From an uncultured Ruminococcus sp. (GTDB taxonomy: Bacteria; Bacillota; Clostridia; Oscillospirales; Ruminococcaceae), in the NCBI GenBank assembly GCA_900315755.1, contig ONAI01000009.1:1-50460 (forward strand): a DNA stretch of 50,460 nucleotides, given 5' to 3'. Positions 24,574 to 32,623 of the stretch are shown piece after piece. The notes beneath the pieces were generated by a model, which saw only the letters and a list, made by a program, of their open reading frames with translations, had not been told where the DNA came from and ran no database searches. Every line of letters begins with the position of its first letter. The first letter of the stretch is position 1. The position numbers were made by a program, and so were the translations under genes.

Positions 24574-25230
24574 TTACCAACTGATCGTTGAATGACTATG
24601 GATGTAGAACTCTTCCTGACTCGGCTGCCAGCCCTTAACCTTCGGCGGAAATGCTTTGTCGTACTCTTCAAGAGCCGCCGTATCATCACACGGATGATCT
24701 GCATCGTTCGGATGATAGTACCACTTTCTGCCGTCGAGAGTGCCCTCCCTCAGTTCCTTTACCAGAAGAGCTGCCGGAAACACATCCCCCTCAAAGCATA
24801 CGTTGTACTTTTTACAGCTTTTGTAGCCTCTGGCAACGTAGTTATCTGGATTTCCGAAGTTGATAACAACATCATAGCCCATATCCGCAGCAAGCTTAAA
24901 GGTATGTTCAAGGAGTGCTTTTCCGAATCCGCAGCGCTGGAACTCCGGCAGAACACAGATAGGCCCCATAGTCAGGACATTCATGACCTCACCGTTTTCA
25001 TCAGTGAGTGTACTTTTGCTGTACATAATACTGCCGGCTATCCTGTCACCGATGACTAAAACACAGTCGAGTTCCGGGACAAAAGCCTCATGTTTACGCA
25101 GAATGTGCATGAAATAGTGTTCATCGCAGCCGGGCTTGCTGAGATTCCAGAAAGCTTCTCTGGCGAGATTTTCTACTTCGTGATAGTCATTTTCTGTTTC
25201 CAAGCGAATGATATAGTCAAAATTTTTCAT
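24574..25230 (-). CDS. GNAT-family N-acetyltransferase
   Basis: The 218-residue protein has the acetyl-CoA binding motif A (ICVLPEFQRCGFGKALLEHTF, with Q-R-x-G-x-G) and motif B (VVINFGNPDNYVARGYKSCK). The extra C-terminal 70 residues resemble the YhbS/predicted acetyltransferase group. The acceptor substrate is unknown. AGGAGG lies upstream of the start. A leader of nearly 160 nt precedes it, unusually long for such a gene, which suggests regulation at the RNA level. Confidence 0.88.
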   Translation of the reverse strand: MKNFDYIIRLETENDYHEVENLAREAFWNLSKPGCDEHYFMHILRKHEAFVPELDCVLVIGDRIAGSIMYSKSTLTDENGEVMNVLTMGPICVLPEFQRCGFGKALLEHTFKLAADMGYDVVINFGNPDNYVARGYKSCKKYNVCFEGDVFPAALLVKELREGTLDGRKWYYHPNDADHPCDDTAALEEYDKAFPPKVKGWQPSQEEFYIHSHSTISW

Positions 25231-25388
25231 TGTTTTTCCTCCTGAAATGCTGACAAGACACGGGAGGTTTGTGTGAGTGATAGTATTCGCAAACCTTCCC
25301 GTTTACGCTGCTATCTCAGGTCTGTTGAAATTCTTCAAACAACTTTCTCCTTAAAAAAAGAAATATCAGACAGCTTACCTGCGCTGTC
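25231..25388 (-). promoter_or_regulatory. Long structured leader of the GNAT gene
   Basis: The leader, read on the minus strand, starts with a GACAGC/GCTGTC hairpin followed by CTTTTTTT. Then comes AAGGAG before a TTG-initiated 8-codon reading frame, and last a strong hairpin pairing ACGGGAAGGTTTGCG with CACAAACCTCCCGTG just before the gene. This could be an attenuator with a leader peptide. No known riboswitch class is recognised. Confidence 0.4.
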
Positions 25389-25394
25389 AGTTAC

Positions 25395-25423
25395 ATTATA
25401 TCACGTTCGCACTATTCTGTCAA
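25395..25423 (-). promoter_or_regulatory. SigA-type promoter of the GNAT gene
   Basis: On the minus strand, TTGACA (25418-25423) and TATAAT (25395-25400), both perfect consensus, have a 17-bp spacer. Confidence 0.85.
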
Positions 25424-25450
25424 CAGCTTCTTATCCCGCCGGACATAAAA

Positions 25451-25483
25451 ATGCCAGACCTCTTCTCAGAATAGGTCTGGCAT
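25451..25483. repeat. Intergenic hairpin
   Basis: ATGCCAGACC pairs with GGTCTGGCAT across a 13-nt loop. It lies in the 443-bp gap between the GNAT and GGDEF genes. The function is unknown; it could be a terminator remnant. Confidence 0.5.
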
Positions 25484-25502
25484 CAGAATTAATGTCTGCT
25501 CA

Positions 25503-25553
25503 ACGACTCAAAAAGTGCCTTATTATAGATTTTAGAAGGCATTTTTGAGTTGT
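25503..25553. repeat. Long intergenic inverted repeat
   Basis: ACGACTCAAAAAGTGCCTT pairs with AAGGCATTTTTGAGTTGT with few mismatches around a short AT-rich loop. It may be a solo MITE-like palindrome. Confidence 0.5.
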
Positions 25554-25571
25554 CAAAGTGAACTTGACATC

Positions 25572-25675
25572 AATTAGTGTGCCACGCAAATTCCCAAATT
25601 ATAAAGAATTTGCGTTCCCCGAACAAAGTTCGGGGCAATAACCGCCTGACGGCGGTTATTGAGGACACACTAATT
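25572..25675. repeat. Cloverleaf-shaped palindromic element
   Basis: A perfect 10-bp outer stem (AATTAGTGTG at 25572-25581 with CACACTAATT at 25666-25675) encloses three perfect hairpins. They are ACGCAAATTC/GAATTTGCGT (25584-25593 with 25606-25615), CCCCGAAC/GTTCGGGG (25617-25624 with 25628-25635) and CAATAACCGCC/GGCGGTTATTG (25636-25646 with 25651-25661). It is a four-way-junction fold in DNA or RNA on either strand. It overlaps the stop codon of the GGDEF gene by 2 bp. It is probably an interspersed repeat or terminator-like element. Confidence 0.7.
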
Positions 25676-27440
25676 ATAAACGTGTTATCGCACCGAGTGC
25701 TTTGAGGTATTTCTTTTCCTTATACATCATATTGTCGGCGCGGTCAAATATTTCGCTGACGCGCCTGTCGCTTTCAGGCTCATACACAGCCATTCCGACA
25801 GAAATGACAGGTCCTTTTTTCGATGTAAGATTATCCATGACCTTATCGCGCAGAATGCTTATGAGCTCATCACGCTCGTGGTAATCGCTGCTGTTCAGGA
25901 ACGCAACGAATTCGTCACCGCCGACTCTGAATATCGGACTGTGAGCAAAGACCTTACATATCATCTTGCAGGCAGACTGTATGTACTTATCGCCTGCTTT
26001 ATGTCCGAGCGTATCGTTGATATGCTTAAGACCGTTGATGTCGCACACCACTATCGCAAAATAAAGGCTGCTTCCGTCATCAATATTCTTCTGCACAGAG
26101 GCTTCAAGCTCACGGTAAGCGTTCTTGTTTCTTGTACCTGTGAGTTCGTCGCGTCTTGCGAGTTCATTAGCCATATTCAGTGCCTGTATGCGTTTGTTTT
26201 CCTCGCGGACTTCATCGTTGATATTCTCAACACCGATGATGAAATGCACCTTATCGCTTGCCCACATAACGGTAAATCTGGTATACTGCGTCTTACCGTC
26301 GATTATGAGCCTGTAATCTATGCTATGCTGTTTTTTTGCTTCGAGAGCGGTTATGAGGTAGTCTCTCTGGAGTGTATTGGCAACTCTCGCCTTATCCTCC
26401 GGATGAACGACCATATCGCAGTTCACCTTTGCATCAGCGAAGAAATCGTCGCCTTTTTCCTGTATCTCAAGCTTACCGTAGATAGAATTCGCGGTATACT
26501 CGGCATAAGCGCCGCTTGAGCAGTCAACATAATAGATAACATCGTAATTGAGTGCAAGACTCTCAGCGATCTGAGCATAGGTTATGCTCTTTTTCTTAGT
26601 TTCCTGAAGATCGTTCTGGATAGCGACCTCGTTATTGATATTCTCAAGACAGATTATGATATGCTTGCTGTCTTTAGCCCAGATCTGCGAGCAGCGGACG
26701 TGCATGACTTCGTCCTCAACATAGAGCCTGTAAGAAAGGGTAAAGGTATTCTTCTCAGAGAGGTTCTTTATTATAGTCTCCTTGCTGAACAGCCTCACAA
26801 CTCTTTCCCTGTCATCAGGGTGGATAAGTCTGTTAAGGTTCTTGCGGCTTTCCGAGAAGAAATCCGCGCCGGCAGGTTTGATATGCAGTTTTTTGTAAAC
26901 GTCGGTCGAGGAGAATTCAAAGTAGTTATTGTTCTCCATATCAACGTAATAAAGCGTATCGTAATGCTCGGCAAGGCTGGCAGCGATCTGGTTATAAATA
27001 TCGCGTTCCGCCTCGTGCTTTTCGGATTTCATTCTCCTGCGGACCTCCGCATCGACATTTATTACACCGAGAATGAAATAGTCATCGTTTTCGCTCACGC
27101 TGCGGATCAGCCTTAGTCTGTGGTAGACAGGCTTGCCGTCGATCATAAGGCGGTACTCTATATTCTGCATGGTACCGTTTTTCATATGAGCCAAGAGATT
27201 TTCTTTTTTCATATCTTCAATGAAAATATGAATATCGTCCTTATAGATGACCTGTTTTGCATCGCGGATAAGGTTCTTGAAGAAGTCCTCACCGCCCTGT
27301 TCTATCTGAAGCGACTGGAAATTCGGATCATTGGAATACCATTGATACTCATTAGTCACGGCATTTACGTAATAGACGCTTGTGTAGTCGACCAGCAATG
27401 CCTGTGCTATTTTATTGAAAACACTGTCGTTATTGGTCAT
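25674..27440 (-). CDS. Diguanylate cyclase with three PAS-like sensor repeats
   Basis: The 588-residue protein has three consecutive, mutually similar PAS-like repeats, each opening with a variant of IAxxLAxxYDxxYYVD (near residues 10, 150 and 280). A C-terminal GGDEF domain follows (RRDELTGTRNKNAY...CDINGLKHINDTLGHKAGD...FRVGGDEFVAFL). The active-site GGDEF sequence is intact, so c-di-GMP synthesis is expected. The inhibitory RxxD site just before it is not seen (sequence there is AHSPIFRV), so product inhibition may be absent. No membrane segment is present, so sensing is cytoplasmic. MTNNDS is the start because AGGAGGT lies upstream. Confidence 0.9.
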   Translation of the reverse strand: MTNNDSVFNKIAQALLVDYTSVYYVNAVTNEYQWYSNDPNFQSLQIEQGGEDFFKNLIRDAKQVIYKDDIHIFIEDMKKENLLAHMKNGTMQNIEYRLMIDGKPVYHRLRLIRSVSENDDYFILGVINVDAEVRRRMKSEKHEAERDIYNQIAASLAEHYDTLYYVDMENNNYFEFSSTDVYKKLHIKPAGADFFSESRKNLNRLIHPDDRERVVRLFSKETIIKNLSEKNTFTLSYRLYVEDEVMHVRCSQIWAKDSKHIIICLENINNEVAIQNDLQETKKKSITYAQIAESLALNYDVIYYVDCSSGAYAEYTANSIYGKLEIQEKGDDFFADAKVNCDMVVHPEDKARVANTLQRDYLITALEAKKQHSIDYRLIIDGKTQYTRFTVMWASDKVHFIIGVENINDEVREENKRIQALNMANELARRDELTGTRNKNAYRELEASVQKNIDDGSSLYFAIVVCDINGLKHINDTLGHKAGDKYIQSACKMICKVFAHSPIFRVGGDEFVAFLNSSDYHERDELISILRDKVMDNLTSKKGPVISVGMAVYEPESDRRVSEIFDRADNMMYKEKKYLKALGAITRL

Positions 27441-27483
27441 AGTTACCTCCTGTGCCGTGATACGGAATCCTAATGTTAATAAC

Positions 27484-27512
27484 ATTATACCACTATTTTT
27501 GATAAATTGCAA
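27484..27512 (-). promoter_or_regulatory. SigA-type promoter of the GGDEF gene
   Basis: On the minus strand, TTGCAA (27507-27512) and TATAAT (27484-27489) have a 17-bp spacer. Confidence 0.7.
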
Positions 27513-27646
27513 TAACCTGTACTAAAAAAATTGTGAATTCGTTGCATTAGTTAACAAATATACCAGATTGCCATATCCCTGTAAATCCGCATTCAAGGCA
27601 TAAGGTCTGCTGCGGGGATCATTTTTTGTTAGCACAGATTAACAAC

Positions 27647-27675
27647 TTGCAAGCCAGCCGGACTTGTGGTATAAT
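27647..27675 (+). promoter_or_regulatory. SigA-type promoter of the apbE operon
   Basis: TTGCAA (27647-27652) and TATAAT (27670-27675) have a 17-bp spacer, divergent from the GGDEF promoter. No further structure was seen in the gap 27513-27646. Confidence 0.75.
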
Positions 27676-27738
27676 TAGTGTGTCATCATAAGGCAAATCA
27701 GACTCTTACCATGTACATTCTTTCAGGAGACCGATGTT

Positions 27739-28779
27739 TTGAACTTGAATAAATTCTTCATACTGATCGCAGCTGTGGCTGTGACCTCTTTCACGGGCTG
27801 CAAAAGCAGTTCTTCCGCTGATACCTCAGTGCAGAAGACTTTCAGCCGCGATCTGTTCGCTATGGATACCTATATGAGCGTGAGGTCTTACGGCGGTGAC
27901 GAATCCGCGCTTGATTCCGCTGAAAGCTGCATCCGTGACCTCGAAAACAAGCTTTCCGCAACTATTTCCGGAAGTGAGGTGAGCAGCATAAATTCCGGCG
28001 GCGGCAAGCCGGTCGATGTCAGTGATGATACTGCCGCTATCCTCAGAAAAGCGGTCGAGACCGGCAGCCTCACAGGCGGCGCTCTCGATGTTACAGCCTA
28101 TCCGCTCGTCAGAGAGTGGGGCTTCACTACCGGCAGCTACAAGATACCGTCTCAGGAGAGGATAGATTCCCTCCTCACCTGCGTGGACTACCGGAAAATA
28201 GTCCTGAACGGAAACACGGTGACACTTCCGGACGGTATGCTCCTTGATCTCGGCGCTCTCGCAAAGGGCTACACCGGCGACAAGGTTATAGAAACTCTCC
28301 GCAAAAACGGCGCTGATGCCGCAATAATCAGTCTCGGCGGAAACGTTCAGGCTTTCGGAGAAAAGCCGGACGGCTCTGCGTGGAAGGTCGCCGTGCGCGA
28401 TCCGTTCACACCGGAAAACGATATGTGTACCATTGAGATCGGCGAGAAAGCTGTAATAACGTCCGGCAACTACGAGCGCTGCTTCACCGGAGATGACGGC
28501 AAAGTGTACTGGCACATCATTGATCCCGCCGACGGCTTCCCTGCCGATAACGGCATCGTTTCTGCAACTATAATCGGTGATGACGGTCTGACCTGCGATG
28601 CACTCTCAACTGCGATGTTCGTGGAAGGTCTTGAGGGTGCCTGCGAACTCTGGAAAAACGACCGCTCCTACGATATGATACTCGTCACCGACGACAGCAG
28701 GATATTCTACACTGAGGGCATCGCTGATTCCTTCACCAATCTTACCTCAATGCCTGCGGAGGTGATCCCCGTTGACTAA
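27739..28779 (+). CDS. apbE: FAD:protein FMN transferase ApbE, lipoprotein
   Basis: The 346-residue protein has a lipoprotein signal ending in the lipobox TSFTGC (Cys21). The ApbE fold follows, with AMDTYMSV, GALDVTAYPLVREWGF, DLGALAKGYTGDKV, SLGGNVQAFG and HIIDPADGFP. The enzyme attaches FMN to Thr of Rnf/Nqr-type subunits outside the membrane. The start is TTG at 27739 with AGGAGA 8 bp upstream; the nearby ATG at 27734 is out of frame and closes at once. It is the first of three overlapping genes with a NusG-II protein and a Gx transporter. Confidence 0.93.
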   Translation: MNLNKFFILIAAVAVTSFTGCKSSSSADTSVQKTFSRDLFAMDTYMSVRSYGGDESALDSAESCIRDLENKLSATISGSEVSSINSGGGKPVDVSDDTAAILRKAVETGSLTGGALDVTAYPLVREWGFTTGSYKIPSQERIDSLLTCVDYRKIVLNGNTVTLPDGMLLDLGALAKGYTGDKVIETLRKNGADAAIISLGGNVQAFGEKPDGSAWKVAVRDPFTPENDMCTIEIGEKAVITSGNYERCFTGDDGKVYWHIIDPADGFPADNGIVSATIIGDDGLTCDALSTAMFVEGLEGACELWKNDRSYDMILVTDDSRIFYTEGIADSFTNLTSMPAEVIPVD

Positions 28780-29146
28780 AGGCGTTAAAATATGTATTGC
28801 GGCAGTCGGGGCAGTATTTATCGTCTCGCTGGTGCTGACCGTGAGATTCCTCACACCAACTGACAAAAACGCTTCCGAAGGCTCTGTGTGGGTAGAAATA
28901 GTTCAGGATAACAATGTGATATTCACACTCGATCTCAGCAAAGAGGACGACCGCTCCTTCCGCATAGAAAGTCCCGAAGGCGGCTGGAACGAGGTCACGA
29001 TAAAGGACCACAGCATCATGATCTCAGACGCGGATTGTCCGGATCACACCTGCGTAAAAACCGGTACTCTCAGGTATGAGTATCTGCCGATAGTGTGCCT
29101 TCCCCACAAGCTCGTAATTCGCTTCTGCGACAAGGAGAACAGCTGA
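28772..29146 (+). CDS. NusG domain II-containing membrane-anchored protein
   Basis: The 124-residue protein has one N-terminal membrane segment (about 4-27). An extracytoplasmic NusG domain II-like fold follows (IVQDNNVIFTLDLSKEDD...ITISDADCPDHTCVKTG...VCLPHKLVIRF). The C-x4-C and C-L-P-H-K motifs are typical of this family, found beside apbE in many Firmicutes. Start codon TTG 28772 overlaps the end of apbE by 8 bp, with GGAGGTGA 7 bp upstream. The role is unknown; a link with flavinylated redox complexes is inferred from context. Confidence 0.88.
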   Translation: MTKGVKICIAAVGAVFIVSLVLTVRFLTPTDKNASEGSVWVEIVQDNNVIFTLDLSKEDDRSFRIESPEGGWNEVTIKDHSIMISDADCPDHTCVKTGTLRYEYLPIVCLPHKLVIRFCDKENS

Positions 29147-29646
29147 TGAATACCCGAAAACTCGCTGAACTTTCAATGCTTACAGCTGCGGCACTGATAG
29201 TATTCATAGTTGAACTGAGATTCCCGGATATACTTCCTGTTCCGGGAGTAAAGCTTGGTCTGGCGAATATTTTCACAGTCTACGCCGTTTACCGTTTCAA
29301 GGCGAAGGAAGTCTTTCTGATGGTAATAACGAGAGTAACGCTCGGCGCTGTGTTCAGTTCAAATTTTTCCGCGCTGCTTTACAGCTTTTCCGGTGCGATG
29401 ATGTGTCTTGCAGGTATGCTCCTTGTCAGACGCATAATACCGGTGAAATACATCTGGCTTTGCAGCATTATCGGTGCTATCCTGCACAATACCGGTCAGA
29501 TACTCGTTGCTATGCTGGTGATGCGTTCGCTGGCAGTTCTCCCCTTCTATCCGATACTCCTTACAGCCGGATGTATCGCCGGTGCTTTCACAGGTATCTG
29601 CGCCAGCCTCATACTAAAGCGTCATACGCCCCGCAGCAGCGACTGA
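29146..29646 (+). CDS. Gx transporter family membrane protein (HepS1-like)
   Basis: The 166-residue protein has about five hydrophobic segments and the conserved LTAAALIVFIVELRFPDILPVPGVKLGLANIFTVYAVYRF region of the Gx transporter family. That family has also been annotated as heptaprenyl diphosphate synthase component I. ATG 29146 shares one base with the preceding TGA and has AAGGAG upstream. Together with apbE and the NusG-II gene it forms a conserved trio usually near Rnf or FMN-dependent electron-transfer genes; no rnf genes are in this window. Confidence 0.85.
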   Translation: MNTRKLAELSMLTAAALIVFIVELRFPDILPVPGVKLGLANIFTVYAVYRFKAKEVFLMVITRVTLGAVFSSNFSALLYSFSGAMMCLAGMLLVRRIIPVKYIWLCSIIGAILHNTGQILVAMLVMRSLAVLPFYPILLTAGCIAGAFTGICASLILKRHTPRSSD

Positions 29647-29668
29647 AACGCTCCCTATATACGCAAAT

Positions 29669-29693
29669 GCGCCCGGACCAGCAGTCCGGGCGC
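29669..29693. terminator. Terminator between the Gx transporter gene and tyrS
   Basis: A perfect 10-bp GC-rich stem GCGCCCGGAC / GTCCGGGCGC with a 5-nt loop sits between converging genes. Confidence 0.75.
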
Positions 29694-29705
29694 TTATCAT
29701 TTACC

Positions 29706-30923
29706 TTACTTTACTATGCACTTCTTGAATGCTTTCTTGCCCTTGCGGACGATGACTTCACCCTCAAGCTTTATCTGAGCCTTAGGATCGCTCATTTTCT
29801 CGTCATTTACAGTGATACCGCCCTGCTGGACAAGTCTGCGAGCCTCTGAAACAGACGGTGCGAGTTCAGCCTTAACGAGAAGTGTGAGAAGTCCGATAGC
29901 GCCGTCAGTGAGGTCATCAGCGCTTATCTCGGCAACAGGCATATTCTCGTTTGAACCGCTTCCGCCGAAGAGAGCTCTTGCAGCAGCCTTAGCCTTTTCA
30001 GCCTCTTCCTCACCGTGAACGAGCTTTGTGAGTTCGTATGCGAGGAGCTCCTTAGCAGCGTTGAACTGAGCGCCTTCCATAGTCTTTTCCATTTCCTCGA
30101 TCTGCTCAACAGGTACGAATGTGAGCATCTTCAGACACTTGATAACATCAGCATCGTCAACGTTTCTCCAGTACTGGAAGAACTCATAAGGAGTGGTCTT
30201 ATCAGGATCGAGCCATACTGCGCCCTTTTCGGTCTTACCCATTTTCTTGCCCTCAGAGTTGAGAAGAAGAGTTATAGTCATAGCGTAAGCATCCTTGCCA
30301 AGCTTGCGGCGGATGAGCTCTGTACCGCCGAGCATATTGCTCCACTGGTCATCGCCGCCGAACTGCATATTACAGCCGTATTTCTGGAACAGCTGGTAGA
30401 AATCGTAGCTCTGCATTATCATATAGTTGAATTCGAGGAAAGAGAGTCCGCGTTCAAGACGCTGCTTGTAGCACTCTGCTGTGAGCATACGGTTTACGCT
30501 GAACTGTGCGCCGACCTCGCGGAGCACCTCGATGTAGTTGAGGTTCATGAGCCAGTCAGCATTGTTCACAATGATAGCCTTGTCGTCAGAGAAGTCGATG
30601 AAGCGGCTCATCTGCTTCTTGAAGCAGTCAACATTGTGCTGGATAGTCTCAGGTGTGAGCATCTTACGCATATCGGTCTTGCCGGAAGGATCGCCGACCA
30701 TTGCTGTACCGCCGCCGATAAGTACGATAGGCTTGTTGCCTGCCATCTGGAGTCTCTTCATAAGACAAAGCGCCATGAAGTGACCTACATGGAGCGAATC
30801 AGCTGTCGGATCAAATCCGATGTAGAATGTTGCCTTTCCTGCGTTTACAAGTTCCTCGATCTCTTTCTCGTCAGTAAGCTGTGCGAGGAGACCTCTGCGT
30901 TTGAGTTCTTCAAAAGTGGTCAT
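29706..30923 (-). CDS. tyrS: Tyrosyl-tRNA synthetase
   Basis: The 405-residue protein has the class I signature HVGH (a HIGH variant, in [18 protein letters not shown]) and KMGKT (a KMSKS variant). Its tyrosine-pocket blocks are [15 protein letters not shown] and GGDDQWSNM, and it has a C-terminal S4 RNA-binding domain. It charges tRNA-Tyr. It is the second gene of the T-box-controlled unit, overlapping the upstream DMP19-type gene by 14 bp. Confidence 0.97.
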   Translation of the reverse strand: MTTFEELKRRGLLAQLTDEKEIEELVNAGKATFYIGFDPTADSLHVGHFMALCLMKRLQMAGNKPIVLIGGGTAMVGDPSGKTDMRKMLTPETIQHNVDCFKKQMSRFIDFSDDKAIIVNNADWLMNLNYIEVLREVGAQFSVNRMLTAECYKQRLERGLSFLEFNYMIMQSYDFYQLFQKYGCNMQFGGDDQWSNMLGGTELIRRKLGKDAYAMTITLLLNSEGKKMGKTEKGAVWLDPDKTTPYEFFQYWRNVDDADVIKCLKMLTFVPVEQIEEMEKTMEGAQFNAAKELLAYELTKLVHGEEEAEKAKAAARALFGGSGSNENMPVAEISADDLTDGAIGLLTLLVKAELAPSVSEARRLVQQGGITVNDEKMSDPKAQIKLEGEVIVRKGKKAFKKCIVK

Positions 30924-31428
30924 AGTTTAATTCTCCTTTATTATCTTCAGCAAGCTTTAATATCTCATCTTTGTGAGAGAGTATGAGCCTGCGTTTCCAT
31001 TCACTGATATATATTTCATTTTCATATATCCAATCGTCTATGATATCTGAATCATTGAGCCATTCTTCCGGATAAGGAAAAGTATCAGTTTCGACCTGAT
31101 ATTTTTCGTCAGCGTAATCATGTATGCCGGAAGAAAAAATATCTGCCCATTTTTCCTCTCCGTCAGCTCTGAGGTAATCAGCGGCTCTTTCAAGCTTTCC
31201 CTTTTCAAAAGAGCCGTTTTCATAATACTGCCATACTCCGCATCTGAAACTCATTCCCTGCCAGCCGTCCAATTCGATAAACATGAAAGCTGCATCGGGA
31301 ATATCCTGATACGGTGTTTCTTCGTAGACCTCATATAAAAACATGAATATGTAATATTCCACATCAGACAGTTCTTCCGGTGCAGTTTCCTCATAGGTCA
31401 CGAGCAGGTCATTGATAGAATCATATCT
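30910..31428 (-). CDS. DMP19/DUF4375-like protein upstream of tyrS
   Basis: The 172-residue protein is acidic and soluble, with a DMP19-like core ([31 protein letters not shown]...[22 protein letters not shown]). DMP19 proteins are DNA mimics that bind histone-like or repressor proteins in some bacteria; the assignment here is by resemblance and function is uncertain. The ATG at 31428 has AAGGAAG 6-7 bp upstream; longer frames start inside that site. It lies between a tyrosine T-box and tyrS, so it should be induced when tRNA-Tyr is uncharged. Confidence 0.7.
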   Translation of the reverse strand, partial: RYDSINDLLVTYEETAPEELSDVEYYIFMFLYEVYEETPYQDIPDAAFMFIELDGWQGMSFRCGVWQYYENGSFEKGKLERAADYLRADGEEKWADIFSSGIHDYADEKYQVETDTFPYPEEWLNDSDIIDDWIYENEIYISEWKRRLILSHKDEILKLAEDNKGELNYDHF

Positions 31429-31511
31429 CATATACATCTTCCTTTCCTTAACGGAAAGCACAAATAAACAATGAGTTCGTCGGGCGACCTCATTACTATC
31501 ACTCCCCTTAA

Positions 31512-31768
31512 AACAAAAAGTCCCCGACAGTCCGAAAAGACCGTCAGGGACGAATTTATCCGTGTTACCACCCTGTTTTATGCGTAGGAACGCACCTCAT
31601 TCAGCTATAACGGGCATTACCCGTCCACACCTACTCATGTCATCTATGCGGACACTTCAATGCAGCTACTCCCAGCCGTAATTCTCCGCGCACCTTCGTC
31701 CCCTCGCACCACCCGGAAACTCTCTGTATCTGGCTCTGCACGGCTTTTGACCTTTCACAGTATTTACG
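31512..31768 (-). promoter_or_regulatory. Tyrosine T-box riboswitch
   Basis: On the minus strand the leader carries the T-box sequence AGGGTGGTAACACGG at about 31559-31573. A strong terminator follows (GTCCCTGACGGTC / GTCCCCGACAGTC arms, then TTTTTG, about 31515-31552). An upstream Stem I has GGGTGGTGCGAGG and a specifier region GAATTACGG; the TAC at 31678-31680 is a tyrosine codon. Uncharged tRNA-Tyr would stabilise the antiterminator and turn on the DMP19-type gene and tyrS. Confidence 0.92.
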
Positions 31769-31774
31769 CTACAT

Positions 31775-31803
31775 ATCATAACATATACCAGCCGGATTGT
31801 CAA
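31775..31803 (-). promoter_or_regulatory. SigA-type promoter of the T-box/tyrS unit
   Basis: On the minus strand, TTGACA (31798-31803) and TATGAT (31775-31780) have a 17-bp spacer. Confidence 0.75.
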
Positions 31804-31842
31804 GTATTACATTTGTTAATATAAAAAAATATGTTGTCACTA

Positions 31843-31871
31843 TTGACTTTATTTCTACTTTGTTGTATAAT
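31843..31871 (+). promoter_or_regulatory. SigA-type promoter of tRNA-Thr
   Basis: TTGACT (31843-31848) and TATAAT (31866-31871) have a 17-bp spacer, 13 bp before the mature tRNA 5' end. Confidence 0.8.
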
Positions 31872-31884
31872 ATTATCTGTTGAT

Positions 31885-31960
31885 GCTGATGTGGCACAGT
31901 CGGTAGCGCAACGCCTTGGTAAGGCGTAGGTCGTCGGTTCAAGTCCGATCATCAGCTCCA
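31885..31960 (+). tRNA. tRNA-Thr (anticodon GGT)
   Basis: The 76-nt cloverleaf has a 7-bp acceptor stem GCTGATG/CATCAGC, D arm, anticodon stem ACGCC/GGCGT with loop TTGGTAA (GGT, reads ACC), and TTCAAGT T loop. The genome encodes the CCA end. Confidence 0.95.
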
Positions 31961-31963
31961 GCG

Positions 31964-31982
31964 GCGGGGAGCCCCCGCGGGC
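31964..31982. repeat. GC-rich palindromic core directly after tRNA-Thr
   Basis: GCGGGGAGCCCCCGCGGGC is nearly self-complementary. It is identical to 50404-50422 and, inverted, to 34231-34249; a variant lies at 2920-2938. Here it begins 4 bp after the CCA end of tRNA-Thr. Confidence 0.7.
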
Positions 31983-32026
31983 AGTTTCGCGTTTCACTTT
32001 TTGTGGAACGCGAATTTTTTCCGCGT

Positions 32027-32380
32027 TCCATACCGTATCTAAATTGTAACACATACACTGCGCCCCCTTCCACGGGGGCGCTCATTTTTACTCGCTCACT
32101 TTGTACGAAAATGTTACTCTGCTTTCGCTGACGGAAGCAAATCTATTTTGTAACACATACTCACGCAGAGCCTGCGCGCCCAACCACGTTGGCACTCGCA
32201 GGCTCGTTTTCTTTTTACAAAAGGCTTACTCTCCTTTCGCTTACGGAAGCGTATCTTTTTGTAACACATACTCACGCGGTGAGCCTCCGCAAGCTTATTC
32301 ACGCTTCACTTTTAGTGGGGCGTTTGTTTTTATCCGCGCTCCATACCGTATCCGAATTGTTCCACTTCTCAACATAGTGC
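32027..32380. repeat. Direct-repeat array in a 660-bp gap
   Basis: Two approximately 45-bp units with the shared core TTGTAACACATACTCACGC and an upstream TACGGAAGC or GACGGAAGC lie at 32122-32166 and 32234-32277, about 112 bp apart. A third TTGTAACACATAC is at 32044-32056. The CCATACCGTATC motif flanks the array near 32027 and 32341. The array contains no convincing gene. It fills most of the gap between tRNA-Thr and the GH16 gene. Confidence 0.65.
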
Positions 32381-32623
32381 CTGCACTTTTTTCGCATTTC
32401 GCATTTCAGCGGACGCGATTTTTTGTCTTAGTACGGAATTCGTGCCGGATATATCCATGTGAACACTCGCAGCAGGCGCAGAAAAATCAGCTGTTTTCAT
32501 ATTAAAAGAATAAAAAGGTCAAGAAATTATCATAAATGTCACAAAAACGCTATGCAAACTCAAAAAAATGTGTTATAATATAAATATAAAGCTTATCGCA
32601 AATCCAACAAGGAGGTCACTATT

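Noticed and set aside
30015-30986. 323-codon open frame opposite tyrS
   Set aside because: It is a mirror of tyrS codon use with no start signal; the tyrS reading is certain.
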